59,479 nt of DNA, from assembly GCA_902795195.1 (NCBI GenBank), contig CADBKF010000004.1:1-59479 (forward strand), written 5' to 3'. Shown here one piece after another: positions 18,898 to 27,873 of the stretch. Made by a program: the position numbers and the translations under genes. Source of the stretch: Oscillospiraceae bacterium (lineage in GTDB: Bacteria > Bacillota > Clostridia > Oscillospirales > Oscillospiraceae). Position 1 is the first letter of the stretch, and each line of letters starts with the position of its first letter. The notes below the pieces were generated by a model. That model was not told the DNA's origin and made no database searches. It saw nothing but the letters and a program-made list of their open reading frames with translations.

Positions 18898-19023
18898 GTT
18901 TCTTCTCCTTTTTTTGGTTATTGGTTGACATACGCGGTCATTGGGCTGCCGTTGGTCTGTCAACTTGACCCGTCCGTCAAAGTACGGACTGGTGTGCTGT
19001 AAAAACGCGAAACGAATCGTTTA

Positions 19024-19335
19024 TTACAGCTTTATCTCGATCTCAACGCCGGCCGGCAGGTCCAGGGCCATGAGGGCCTCGACAACCTTCTGGTTGGGGT
19101 TGAGAATGTCGATCAGACGCTTGTGGGTTCTGCGCTCGAACTGCTCGCGGGAGTCCTTGTACTTGTGGACCGCGCGCAGGATGGTGACGACCTCTTTCTT
19201 GGTCGGCAGGGGGATGGGGCCGGACACGCTGGCGCCGTTGCGCTTGGCGGTCTCGACGATCTTCTCCGCGCTGGAGTCGATGAGCTGATGATCGTAAGCC
19301 TTCAGACGAATGCGGATCATTTCCTGGTTAGCCAT
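19024..19335 (-). CDS. rpsJ: 30S ribosomal protein S10
   Basis: 103 residues from ATG at 19335 ([20 protein letters not shown]), GGAGG 9 nt upstream. The frame is open further upstream but that part is the leader RNA. Conserved [19 protein letters not shown]. First gene of the superoperon; S10 also works with NusB in antitermination. Confidence 0.98.
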   Translation of the reverse strand: MANQEMIRIRLKAYDHQLIDSSAEKIVETAKRNGASVSGPIPLPTKKEVVTILRAVHKYKDSREQFERRTHKRLIDILNPNQKVVEALMALDLPAGVEIEIKL

Positions 19336-19453
19336 TTTGTTGTTTCCTCCTAATGTAACGTACTCAGTGTTTTGTTGGGTTTGCATTCCGCTGGGTACGG
19401 TCGAGTTTTTTCTATACGCTTTGCCGTGCGTATCATTCCTGCCCATGAAAAAA

Positions 19454-19471
19454 GGCCGACGTTTGCCGGCC
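19454..19471 (-). promoter_or_regulatory. Attenuator-like terminator in the S10 leader
   Basis: On the minus strand a 7-bp GC stem with a 4-nt loop (19454-19460 with 19465-19471) is followed by six T (19453-19448). It lies about 110 nt before rpsJ and about 130 nt after the promoter, so readthrough at this site would set expression of all ~30 downstream genes. Confidence 0.7.
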
Positions 19472-19609
19472 GATCTCCCTACAGGCGATATACGCCACGT
19501 AAAGAATTCACTCAGCCGCCCGATGACCGGACATACTCCGCAGAAGTTACCGCTTTCGCGCAATCTCCTGCTTCATCGCAGTGCGCGCACTTTTCCCGCG
19601 CGCCCAAGT

Positions 19610-19638
19610 ATAGTACTACACGCAGCCGTGAATGTCAA
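19610..19638 (-). promoter_or_regulatory. Promoter of the S10 superoperon
   Basis: Minus-strand -35 TTGACA (19638-19633), 17-bp spacer, -10 TACTAT (19615-19610); a better-looking TATACT lies 3 bp further on with a 20-bp spacer. An AT-rich stretch resembling an UP element lies upstream. Start of transcription near 19602 gives a leader of about 265 nt. Confidence 0.8.
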
Positions 19639-19940
19639 GTGTTTTTTTGTCTTTTTTCATAAAAATTTTCAGAAAGATTTGTACAGAACGGAGAAATTCG
19701 TTTTAGGGGTCAGGATTCAGGGGTTAGGGGTTAGGGGGCAGGGATCAGGGGTCAGGGGTCAGGGATCAGGGATCAGGGATCAGGGATCAGGGATTAGGGA
19801 TCAGGGTACACGGAAAGTGGAGAGTGTAAGGACAAGCCTTGCTTGTCCGGTGGGGCAGGACATGCAGGGAGCGAGGGGTGAGGAGTGAGGAGTGAGGAGG
19901 GCAAGCCGAAGTGGTGGAATTGGAAGGAAAGGCCTGGAAA

Positions 19941-20018
19941 TGTCATTCTGAGCGCAGCGAAGAATCCAAAAGCGCACGGTACCAAAATTTCAGATTCTTC
20001 GCTGCGCTCAGAATGACA
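19941..20018. repeat. Palindromic repeat element, copy 1
   Basis: Two 26-bp perfectly inverted arms beginning TGTCATTCTGAGCGCAGCGA are separated by 26 bp. The same arm recurs at 24181-24262 with a different loop, so this is a mobile or dispersed palindromic element (REP/MITE-like). Confidence 0.85.
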
Positions 20019-20070
20019 TGAAAGAGGTGCAGCACGGTATGACATCAAGGAGGTGCAGCATGGGCTTCCC

Positions 20071-20150
20071 GTAGTGGCCGATGCCCACATCGGCCATAGA
20101 AGTGCGGCGCGCGCCTTGTCCTTATGGCCGATGTGGGCATCGGCCACTAC
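20071..20150. repeat. 28-bp inverted repeat with nested palindromes
   Basis: Arms 20071-20098 and 20123-20150 are perfectly complementary with a 24-nt loop. Each arm also contains its own GGCCGATG...CATCGGCC pairing, so it can fold as one long hairpin or as two smaller ones. Confidence 0.85.
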
Positions 20151-20396
20151 GAATGAGGAATGGGATCATCTGCAAGCGGCGCAGGCACGTGCCAAATCGG
20201 AAGTGCCTGCAGGCGGTGCCTGACCACTGACCCCTGAATCCTGAAACCTGAATCCTGACCCCTGACCCCTGAATCCTGAAACCTGAATCCTGAAACCTGA
20301 ATCCTGACCCCTGGAGCTCCTAACTCCTCACTCCTCGTTCCTCACTCCACACTCCCGGCTCCTATTCCCTATTGCCTCATTCCCTATTGCCTTCTC

Positions 20397-21407
20397 TCAC
20401 ACATTCCCGACGCTGAAGACCAGATACGAAACGTACAGGGCCACCATCAAAACGCCCTGCCATCTTGAGAACTTTTTGCGGATCAGAGTCGGGATCAGGG
20501 CGATGGCCGCCTCGAGCAGGCACACCGGCATGTCGATGCGCACGCAGTTGAGGTCGGCAATCGGCAGGCTGCCGCCGGAGATGAACGCGCACAATGGCAG
20601 GATGATCGTAATATCGATGATGTTCGCGCCGATGATGTTGCCCACCGACATGCTCCCCTGCTTCTTGACCAGGGCCGTGATCGCCGTGACCAGCTCGGGA
20701 AGCGACGTGCCGATGGCGACCATCGTGATGGCAACGATCCGCGTGGGCACGCCCAGCACGTCCACCGCCAGGTATTCGCCGTTGTCCACCAGAAGATTGG
20801 AGCCCAGCGCCAGCATCGCAGCGCCGAGGGCGAACACCGCGATGTGACCGGCCCAGGCCCCGCGTTCGAGCGCCGGCCGGTCCTCGTTCAGGCGCTTGTC
20901 CTTTGAGGCCGACCAGACGTTCTCGCCGATGAACAGCGCAAACAGCAGCAGCACGAGCGCGGCCTCCCACAGCGTCAGCCGGCCGTCCCAGCAAAGCAGC
21001 ATCAGCAGGCCGATGGAGCTCAGCAGCAGCGCGCTCTTGACGCCGATCTGGCTGCGGCTGACCGCCAGCGGCGCAAAGATCAGAGACAGGCCCATGATGA
21101 GGCCCGTGTTGGCCGTGACCGAGCCGATGGCGTTGCCAACGGCCATGGACACGCCGGACTCGGCCCCGCCGGCCTCGGCGGCTGCCAGCGTGGAGACGAT
21201 CAGCTCCGGCAGCGTCGTGGCCACGGAGACGATCGTGGCGCCGATGATGAATTTGGGGATACCGGAGGCCTCGGCCATCCAGGTGGCCGCGTCCACAAAC
21301 AGGTCGCCGCCCTTGACAATGAGCGCCAGACCCGCCACAAAGAGCACGCAGGTGGCCAGCACCTGCATCGTACCCGGGGCAAACAGATTTCGGATCGTTT
21401 CAGACAT
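20397..21407 (-). CDS. CaCA-family cation (Na+/Ca2+-type) exchanger
   Basis: 336 residues from the ATG at 21407 (MSETIRNLFAPG; GAAGGTGAT upstream); the longer open frame is antisense of asnA. Two homologous halves carry the alpha repeats with the ion-binding acidic residue: ATIVSVATTLPELIVS near residues 63-78 and TMVAIGTSLPELVTAITAL in the second half, followed by GNAIGSVTANTGLI and GNIIGANIIDITII. About ten membrane helices. The family exchanges Ca2+ or another cation for Na+, H+ or K+ at the inner membrane (YrbG-like). The ion is not known here. Confidence 0.93.
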   Translation of the reverse strand: MSETIRNLFAPGTMQVLATCVLFVAGLALIVKGGDLFVDAATWMAEASGIPKFIIGATIVSVATTLPELIVSTLAAAEAGGAESGVSMAVGNAIGSVTANTGLIMGLSLIFAPLAVSRSQIGVKSALLLSSIGLLMLLCWDGRLTLWEAALVLLLFALFIGENVWSASKDKRLNEDRPALERGAWAGHIAVFALGAAMLALGSNLLVDNGEYLAVDVLGVPTRIVAITMVAIGTSLPELVTAITALVKKQGSMSVGNIIGANIIDITIILPLCAFISGGSLPIADLNCVRIDMPVCLLEAAIALIPTLIRKKFSRWQGVLMVALYVSYLVFSVGNV

Positions 21408-21486
21408 TTTATCACCTTCCCGGGCACTATAGCAGATTCCCCGGCCGCTGTCAAGAAAATCAACCGCGGCTGCCGAAAAAAAAGAC

Positions 21487-21515
21487 TTGTAATCCGGCCG
21501 CGCTTGTATTATACT
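21487..21515 (+). promoter_or_regulatory. Promoter of asnA-asnS
   Basis: -35 TTGTAA (21487-21492), 17-bp spacer, -10 TATACT (21510-21515), 33 bp before the asnA start. It is divergent from the exchanger gene. Confidence 0.7.
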
Positions 21516-21548
21516 ATTTTTCAGCTTTGAGAAAGGAGGCCCTTTGGC

Positions 21549-22565
21549 ATGGAAAAGTGCCGGATCCCTGCGGGATACCGCAATCCGCTGAACGTCTATG
21601 AGACGCAGCGGGCCATCGAGTTCATCAAGCAGAGCTTTCAGAACAATCTCTGCCACGCACTGAATCTGAAGCGGGTGTCCGCCCCGCTGTTTGTAGACGA
21701 GGCCTCCGGCCTCAATGACAACCTCAACGGCTGCGAGCGGCCGGTCAGCTTCGACGTGCCCGACGTGGGCGCTGAGAGCCAGGTGGTCCACTCGCTGGCC
21801 AAGTGGAAGCGCTACGCGCTGCACCGCTACAACTTCTTCCCCGGAAACGGCCTGGTCACCGACATGAACGCCATCCGGCGCGACGAGGTCGTGGACAACC
21901 TCCACTCGGTCTACGTCGACCAGTGGGACTGGGAAAAGGTCATCACGGCCAGGGAGCGCAACCTCGACACGCTCAAGACCACGGTCCAGCGCATCGTCAA
22001 CGCGATCTACGTCACCAACGAGACGCTCAAGATCGAGTTTCCGAAGCTCTCGGCAGAGCTGCCCCGGGAGATCGTGTTTCTCACGACCCAGGAGCTGGCC
22101 GACCGCTACCCCGAGCTTGATCGCGGTGCCGACCGGGAGACCGCCTTCTGCGCGGAAAACCGGAACAAGGTCGTGTTTCTGATGCAGATCGGCGGCAGGC
22201 TGCGCTCCGGCGAGCGCCACGACGGCCGCGCGCCGGACTACGACGACTGGAGCCTCAACGGCGACATCCTCTACTGGAACCCGGTGCTGGAGCGGAGCTT
22301 TGAGATCTCCTCGATGGGCGTGCGCGTGGATGCAGACGCCCTGCGGCGGCAGCTCAGGGAGGCCGGCTGCGAGGAGCGCGCTTCCCTGCCCTTCCACCGC
22401 GCCCTGCTCGAGGGCAAGCTGCCGCTCACGATCGGCGGCGGCATCGGCCAGTCCCGGCTGTGCATGCTGATGATGGGCTGTGCCCACATCGGCGAGGTGC
22501 AGTCGAGCATCTGGGACGCCTACACCAGAACCACCTGCGAAAACGCAGGCGTGATGCTGCTGTAG
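21549..22565 (+). CDS. asnA: Aspartate-ammonia ligase
   Basis: 338 residues, normal for AsnA, which makes asparagine from aspartate, ammonia and ATP (AMP-forming). The family resembles class II aminoacyl-tRNA synthetases; seen are the SFDVPD segment, FPGNGLVTDMNAIRRDE, VYVDQWDWEKVI and the C-terminal motif 3-like GGGIGQSRLCMLMM. AAAGGAGG precedes the ATG. It forms an operon with asnS (59-bp gap), pairing asparagine supply with charging of tRNA-Asn. Confidence 0.97.
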   Translation: MEKCRIPAGYRNPLNVYETQRAIEFIKQSFQNNLCHALNLKRVSAPLFVDEASGLNDNLNGCERPVSFDVPDVGAESQVVHSLAKWKRYALHRYNFFPGNGLVTDMNAIRRDEVVDNLHSVYVDQWDWEKVITARERNLDTLKTTVQRIVNAIYVTNETLKIEFPKLSAELPREIVFLTTQELADRYPELDRGADRETAFCAENRNKVVFLMQIGGRLRSGERHDGRAPDYDDWSLNGDILYWNPVLERSFEISSMGVRVDADALRRQLREAGCEERASLPFHRALLEGKLPLTIGGGIGQSRLCMLMMGCAHIGEVQSSIWDAYTRTTCENAGVMLL

Positions 22566-22624
22566 CGATACAATATAATAAATAACGGGCGGCCAGGGCC
22601 GCCCCGTGAAACGGAGAATATAAC

Positions 22625-24019
<1,395 letters not shown>

Positions 24020-24039
24020 GAGGCAATAGGATATAAGGC

Positions 24040-24087
24040 AATAGGCAATAGGAGTTTCCATTTTGGTGCTCCTATTGCCTATTTTTT
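24040..24087 (+). terminator. Terminator of asnA-asnS
   Basis: A 15-bp perfect stem (24040-24054 with 24069-24083) built from AATAGGCAATAGGAG, followed by a T-run, 20 bp after the asnS stop. The arm sequence is itself a form of the CCTATTGCCTATT repeat common in this genome's gaps. Confidence 0.85.
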
Positions 24088-24482
24088 CATATTGCTGATT
24101 GTAACTCTGAGATCCCTCGAACGGTGTGAACGCGCTGCCCGAGATGGACGCGCCGCCTAAGAGAGCGGAAAGTCCCTATAATGTCATTCTGAGCGCAGCG
24201 AAGAATCTGGAATCCCTCGTTACGAGAGCTTTTTAGATTCTTCGCTGCGCTCAGAATGACATATCGATACTCTGTTCGGCTTCGCACGGGGCACGGCTTG
24301 GTTCCGGCGTTCATCCCGCAGGCAGCACCTGACCACACGACTGAATACTGAATACTGAATACTGAATCCTAACCCCTGAATCCTGAATCCTGGCTCCTGA
24401 ATCCTGAATCCTGGCCCCTGAATCCCGATCCCAAACTCCTACTGCCTATTGCCTCAAAACCTATTGCCTATTCTCACTATTC
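24088..24482. repeat. Intergenic repeats after asnS, with palindromic element copy 2
   Basis: No gene is supported. The stretch contains the second copy of the palindromic element (arms 24181-24208 and 24235-24262, 28 bp, perfectly inverted, beginning ATGTCATTCTGAGCGCAGCG), then tandem ACTGAAT and CCTGAAT/CCCCTGA heptads at about 24341-24430, and CTATTGCCT units up to the DUF308 gene. Confidence 0.85.
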
Positions 24483-25010
24483 TCACGCCCTCGGCTTGAC
24501 CAAAATCATGGACACGCCTTCGACGAGCAGGGCGATGCCCTGCAGGCGGAAGAGGAAGCTGCCCAGGGAGGACGGGTTCACAAAGATGAGCACCGCAAGG
24601 ATCAGCAGCGCCACGCCGAAGACCGTCGCCAGGATCTGCTGCAGCTTGTCGCCGCCGCGCAGACGCAGTACCTTCAGGCCCATCAGCACGCAGCCCAGCG
24701 CCACCACCGCGCCGATGATCAGATACAAAATGCCCACAAAGAAGCCGGATTTGACCAGCATGGCGATGCCCAAAACCACCATGATCGCAGCCCCCAGCAG
24801 GTCCTTCCCCTGCCGGCCGCTCATGCCCGGCTGGAAGAACACCACGCATCTGGCCACGCCGAACAGCGCGATCGCGCCGCCCAGGATCATCACGACCACA
24901 TGCATCGCTGACTGCGGCCAGATCACCAGGATCAGACCCAGCAGCAGAAGCAGCAGCCCGTCAATCGAGTCGTTTCCGGTCACGCGCCGGGTTCTTTTTT
25001 CTTCACTCAT
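24483..25010 (-). CDS. DUF308/HdeD-like membrane protein
   Basis: 175 residues from ATG at 25010 (MSEEKRTRRVTGNDSIDGLL; AGAGGTGAG upstream). Six hydrophobic helices arranged as three hairpins (LLLLLLGLILVIWP, VVMILGGAIALFGV, DLLGAAIMVVLGIAML, GILYLIIGAVVALGCVLMG, ILATVFGVALLILAVLIF, and the last near the C-terminus), the pattern of DUF308/HdeD proteins. HdeD is linked to acid resistance in E. coli; the role here is unknown. Short charged N-terminus in the cytoplasm. Confidence 0.8.
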   Translation of the reverse strand: MSEEKRTRRVTGNDSIDGLLLLLLGLILVIWPQSAMHVVVMILGGAIALFGVARCVVFFQPGMSGRQGKDLLGAAIMVVLGIAMLVKSGFFVGILYLIIGAVVALGCVLMGLKVLRLRGGDKLQQILATVFGVALLILAVLIFVNPSSLGSFLFRLQGIALLVEGVSMILVKPRA

Positions 25011-25128
25011 GCCGCTCACCTCTTTCGTAATTTCTGGCGCAAGTATACCACGCCCGGAAAAAAAGTGCAATCCGTTTTAGAAAATGTTATCAGTTTATTC
25101 GCGATTTGTTCATTTTTTCCGGTTTCTC

Positions 25129-25157
25129 TTGACAAATCAAATACCTCGTGTTATGAT
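25129..25157 (+). promoter_or_regulatory. Promoter of the padR-DUF1700-DUF4097 operon
   Basis: -35 TTGACA (25129-25134), 17-bp spacer, -10 TATGAT (25152-25157), 25 bp before the padR start. Five of six bases match at -10. PadR proteins usually repress their own promoter, so an operator is likely to overlap this site. Confidence 0.85.
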
Positions 25158-25181
25158 GTATTCCACGAAGGGAGGCATTCT

Positions 25182-25502
25182 ATGGATATACAGTTGAAGC
25201 GCGGCCTCTTGGATGTGTGCGTGCTGGCAGCAATCAAGAACGAGGACTCCTACGGCTATCAGATCATCAAGGATATGAAGCCCTACCTTGTGATGTCCGA
25301 ATCCACGCTCTACACGATCTTGAAGCGGCTGGAGCTGGCCGGTCTTCTGACCGTGCGCAGCACCGAGCATGGCGGAAGACTCCGTAAGTACTACCACATC
25401 ACCCCCGCCGGCCTGCGGCGGATCGAGGAATTCCGGGCCGACTGGCAGGAAATTCTGGCGATTTATCAATTTGTGACAAAGGAGGATGGGCCGCATGACT
25501 AG
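25182..25502 (+). CDS. PadR-family transcriptional regulator
   Basis: 106 residues from the ATG at 25182 (MDIQLKRGLLDVCVLAAIKN; GGGAGG upstream). Winged helix domain with the family signature SYGYQIIKDMKPYLVMSEST followed by LYTILKRLELAGLLT and a wing GGRLRKYYHITPAGLRR. First gene of a three-gene operon with DUF1700 and DUF4097 proteins, an arrangement widespread in Firmicutes and thought to respond to envelope or small-molecule stress. Confidence 0.95.
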   Translation: MDIQLKRGLLDVCVLAAIKNEDSYGYQIIKDMKPYLVMSESTLYTILKRLELAGLLTVRSTEHGGRLRKYYHITPAGLRRIEEFRADWQEILAIYQFVTKEDGPHD

Positions 25503-26088
25503 ACAGGAATTTCTGTTCCGACTGCAGCAGGGGCTTTCCGGCCTGCCCCAGGCGGATGTGGAGGAACGGCTGGCCTTTTACAGCGAAATGATCGACGACC
25601 GGATGGAGGACGGCCTCTCCGAGGCGGAGGCCGTGGCCCAGATCGGCCCAGTGGAGGAAATCGTCGCCCAGATCGTGGCGGAAACGCCGCTGACCAAGCT
25701 GGTCCGGGCGCGGATGGCGCCCGCAAAACGCCTGCAGACCTGGCAGATCGTGCTGCTGATTTTGGGCTTTCCGCTGTGGCTTCCGCTGCTGATTGCCGGC
25801 TTTGCCGTGCTGCTGGCCGTGTATATCGTGATTTTTTCCGTGATCGTGAGCCTGTGGGGTGTGGATCTCTCCCTGGTCCTGTCCGCCCTCGGCGTCTGGG
25901 CGGCCGGGATCCTGGCCTTCAACCGGGTGCCCGGGCTGCTGATGCTCGGCGGCGGATTCATCCTGGCCGGCCTGTCCATTTTCGTGTTCTTCGGCTGCCG
26001 GGCCGCAACCCGCGGGGCAATGCTTCTGACAAGCCGGATTGCATTGGGTGTGAAATCTCTGTTTTTGAATAAGGAGGAGCGACTGTGA
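25495..26088 (+). CDS. DUF1700 / HAAS-domain membrane protein
   Basis: 197 residues from ATG at 25495, overlapping padR by 8 bp. The N-terminal ~75 residues are a soluble HAAS-type helical domain (FLFRLQQGLSGLPQADVEER, then FYSEMIDDRMEDGLSEAEAV), as in DUF1700 proteins; four hydrophobic helices follow from about 85. HAAS domains are partners of PadR regulators. Likely in the cytoplasmic membrane. Confidence 0.88.
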   Translation: MTRQEFLFRLQQGLSGLPQADVEERLAFYSEMIDDRMEDGLSEAEAVAQIGPVEEIVAQIVAETPLTKLVRARMAPAKRLQTWQIVLLILGFPLWLPLLIAGFAVLLAVYIVIFSVIVSLWGVDLSLVLSALGVWAAGILAFNRVPGLLMLGGGFILAGLSIFVFFGCRAATRGAMLLTSRIALGVKSLFLNKEERL

Positions 26089-27110
26089 AAAAGACAACGA
26101 TCTGGCTGCTCATCGCGGCGCTGCTGGTGTTCATCGGCGGGGTCATCTCCGTGGCTGCACTGGCGGTCAACCACTGGCGCATTGACAGCCTGGCGGACGG
26201 CGGCTCGGATTTTGTGACCGAGACCGTCGAGATTACCGAAACATTTGACCGGATTGAACTGCATTCCGAGACGGAGGACATTCAGTTTGTGCTCGATGCG
26301 GGCAAGCCCTGCCGCGTGGTCTTCTATGATCGGCCGGAGGTGGAGCGCAAGGCCGTTGTGGAAAACGGCGTGCTGCAGATTTCCGCCATCGACACCCGGC
26401 AGTGGTACGAGCAGGCGGGCATCTCCTTTACCTCCCCCACCATCACCGTATATCTGCCCGAGGCGGCCTACACAGCCCTGACCATCGACGAGGACACCGG
26501 CGCGGTTGAGCTGCCGAAGGACTTCCGCTTCGGCAGCATCGTGATCACTGCCTCCACCGGCGCGATCCGCTGCGAAGCCTCCAGCGACGGCCAATTACAG
26601 CTTGAGGCCAGCACCGGTGATCTCCATCTGGAGGGTGTCACGGCCGCGTCTGTCAGCCTGACGGTCTCCACCGGACACGTCGAGGCGAAAAATGTCGCCT
26701 GCAGCGGGCCCATGGAGCTCCGCGTCAGCACCGGCGATGCCGTTCTGACGGATGTGACCTGCGGCGATCTTCGCTCCACCGGCAGCACCGGCGCCCTCCA
26801 GGCGGAGAATCTCGCTGCAGATGGGTCGGTCACGATCGAGCGCAGCACCGGCACGGTGCAGCTTAGTCGCTGCGACGCCGGCGAGCTGCAGATCACCACG
26901 GACACCGGCGAAGTGACGCTCGACCGGTGCGACGCCGGTGCACTGCAGATCAGCACCGACACCGGCGACGTCACCGGCACCCTGCGCTCCGGCAAGCTCT
27001 TCTCCGCCAAAAGCGGCACCGGCCGCGTCGACGTCCCCGCCCCCACCCCCGGCGGCCCCTGCACCATCCGCTCCGACACCGGGGATATTCAAATATCGAT
27101 TTCAGATTGA
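26085..27110 (+). CDS. DUF4097-family exported beta-repeat protein
   Basis: 341 residues; a signal anchor at 5-28 (TTIWLLIAALLVFIGGVISV) and then a beta-helix-like domain in which short units ending STGD, DTGE, STGA or DTGD recur about every 20 residues (e.g. ASTGDLHLEG, VSTGDAVLTD, TDTGEVTLDR). This is the DUF4097 'putative adhesin' pattern. Start overlaps DUF1700 by 4 bp (GTGA/ATGA style). It is probably the outside-facing output or sensor of the PadR operon. Confidence 0.88.
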   Translation: MKKTTIWLLIAALLVFIGGVISVAALAVNHWRIDSLADGGSDFVTETVEITETFDRIELHSETEDIQFVLDAGKPCRVVFYDRPEVERKAVVENGVLQISAIDTRQWYEQAGISFTSPTITVYLPEAAYTALTIDEDTGAVELPKDFRFGSIVITASTGAIRCEASSDGQLQLEASTGDLHLEGVTAASVSLTVSTGHVEAKNVACSGPMELRVSTGDAVLTDVTCGDLRSTGSTGALQAENLAADGSVTIERSTGTVQLSRCDAGELQITTDTGEVTLDRCDAGALQISTDTGDVTGTLRSGKLFSAKSGTGRVDVPAPTPGGPCTIRSDTGDIQISISD

Positions 27111-27121
27111 AGATATTTTCT

Positions 27122-27362
27122 TTCCTCTGGGTCATAATACCAAGAAAGACAGCACCCAATGGTGCTGTCTTTCTTGGTACGCCGGAAGGGACTCGTTTGC
27201 GTTTTGCTGCGCAAAACAAAGGTTGCGCCGGCAGGGACGGCGGCGCCCGACAGTCCACCGGACTGTCGGATTCGATTGTTCGAGTCCCTTCCTCTGGGTC
27301 ATAATACCAAGAAAGACAGCACCCATTGGTGCTGTCTTTCTTGGTACGCCGGAAGGGACTCG
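27122..27362. repeat. Pair of 74-bp direct repeats (terminator + tRNA-Arg 3' tip)
   Basis: Copies 27122-27195 and 27289-27362 differ at one position in the hairpin loop (caat versus catt). Each contains a 17-bp perfect stem (27140-27156 with 27161-27177; 27307-27323 with 27328-27344). The first copy keeps only about 20 bp of the tRNA end and then diverges, as if left by an earlier insertion or deletion at this site. Confidence 0.85.
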
Positions 27363-27387
27363 AACCCCCGACCTACTGGTTCGTAGC
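27342..27387. mobile_element. attL: left 46-bp attachment repeat
   Basis: 46 bp identical to 39176-39221. It is the 3' part of tRNA-Arg, from the encoded CCA to the anticodon loop, cut off from the rest of the tRNA. It marks the outer end of the integrated element; the terminator to its left is probably the original tRNA terminator. Confidence 0.92.
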
Positions 27388-27564
27388 TTGCGGTTTACCG
27401 TGTTGTCCCGTATCATATAGTGTTAAAAAGTCCAGTATTTATGCGGTTTTTGAGGTTCACCGTTCCATAGTTTACTGTTTCGTGTTATCATTTAGCGCAC
27501 GGTCGTGCGCCAAACGTGCGCCAAAAAATTGAGGCTCTAAGCTTCTCTAAGGCTTTGAAAAAAA

Positions 27565-27617
27565 TACGTAAAAATACGTAAATAGTTCTTGACATACGTA
27601 TCTTTACGTGCTAAAAT
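27565..27617 (+). promoter_or_regulatory. hicAB promoter with TACGTA boxes
   Basis: -35 TTGACA (27589-27594), 17-bp spacer, -10 TAAAAT (27612-27617). TACGTA palindromes occur at 27565, 27575 and 27595, plus TTACGTG at 27604, flanking and inside the promoter. HicB antitoxins bind DNA and repress their own operon, so these boxes are candidate operators. Confidence 0.75.
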
Positions 27618-27641
27618 AGAGGCAGTTAAGGGAGGTGCGTG

Positions 27642-27827
27642 ATGAAATACAGCGAGCTAAAGATAGAGCTCAGGAAGGCCGGATGCTACAAGGTCTCTGA
27701 GGGCAAGCGCCACGAAATGTGGTTCAGCCCAATCACAGGCGAAACCTTTCCGGTCCCGAGGCACGACACCCACGATGTTCCGATTGGAACGCTGAACAAC
27801 ATCCGCAAGGCAGCGGGGCTGAAGTAA
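27642..27827 (+). CDS. hicA: HicA-family mRNA interferase toxin
   Basis: 61 residues from ATG at 27642 (GGAGGTGCGTG upstream; a GTG one codon earlier is less likely). The double-stranded-RNA-binding-like fold and catalytic His are seen in KVSEGKRHEMWFSP (His near 25), followed by VPRHDTHDVPIGTLNNIRKA. HicA cleaves mRNA and tmRNA unless bound by HicB. It is upstream of hicB, the usual order. Confidence 0.92.
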   Translation: MKYSELKIELRKAGCYKVSEGKRHEMWFSPITGETFPVPRHDTHDVPIGTLNNIRKAAGLK

Positions 27828-27873
27828 GCCCCGCTCCCTTGGGGAAGCCTATATGCCGAAAGGAGTCTGTCAG

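Larger units (their letters stand above)
19700..20396. repeat. Repeat-rich intergenic region between rpsJ leader and the exchanger gene
   Basis: No gene is supported in this ~700-bp stretch. From left to right: 7-bp TCAGGGG/ATCAGGG repeats (19706-19804); a 26-bp perfect inverted repeat (19941-19966 with 19993-20018); a 28-bp perfect inverted repeat (20071-20098 with 20123-20150); CCTGAATCCTGA/CCCCTGA repeats, i.e. the same heptads on the other strand (20221-20312); and short CTATTCCCTATTGCCT repeats to 20395. The small open frames here are low-complexity translations. Confidence 0.85.
27111..27641. other. Intergenic region with duplicated terminator/tRNA end and left element end
   Basis: No gene is supported. 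It holds two 74-bp near-identical direct repeats (27122-27195 and 27289-27362), each made of a 17-bp-stem hairpin terminator followed by the start of the tRNA-Arg 3' end; the left attachment site (27342-27387); two GTGCGCCAAA boxes near 27505-27525; and the hicAB promoter. Open frames reading 'GTPEGTRTPDL' are translations of the tRNA end and are not genes. Confidence 0.85.

Noticed and set aside
19706..19804. Tandem heptads considered as a CRISPR array
   Set aside because: Units are 7 bp with no spacers of regular length and no cas genes are present in the window.
21408..22487. Longer N-terminus for the CaCA exchanger
   Set aside because: The extension is antisense to asnA; the ATG at 21407 has a proper ribosome binding site and gives a normal-length exchanger.
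27178..27300. Possible second tRNA gene
   Set aside because: The GGAAGGGACTCG and CGAGTCCCTTCC pieces do not allow a cloverleaf with D- and anticodon arms; better explained as a duplicated att fragment.
27159..27420. Small frames reading GTPEGTRTPDL-type peptides (also near 39014-39275)
   Set aside because: They are translations of the tRNA-Arg 3' end and terminator, a well-known annotation artefact.
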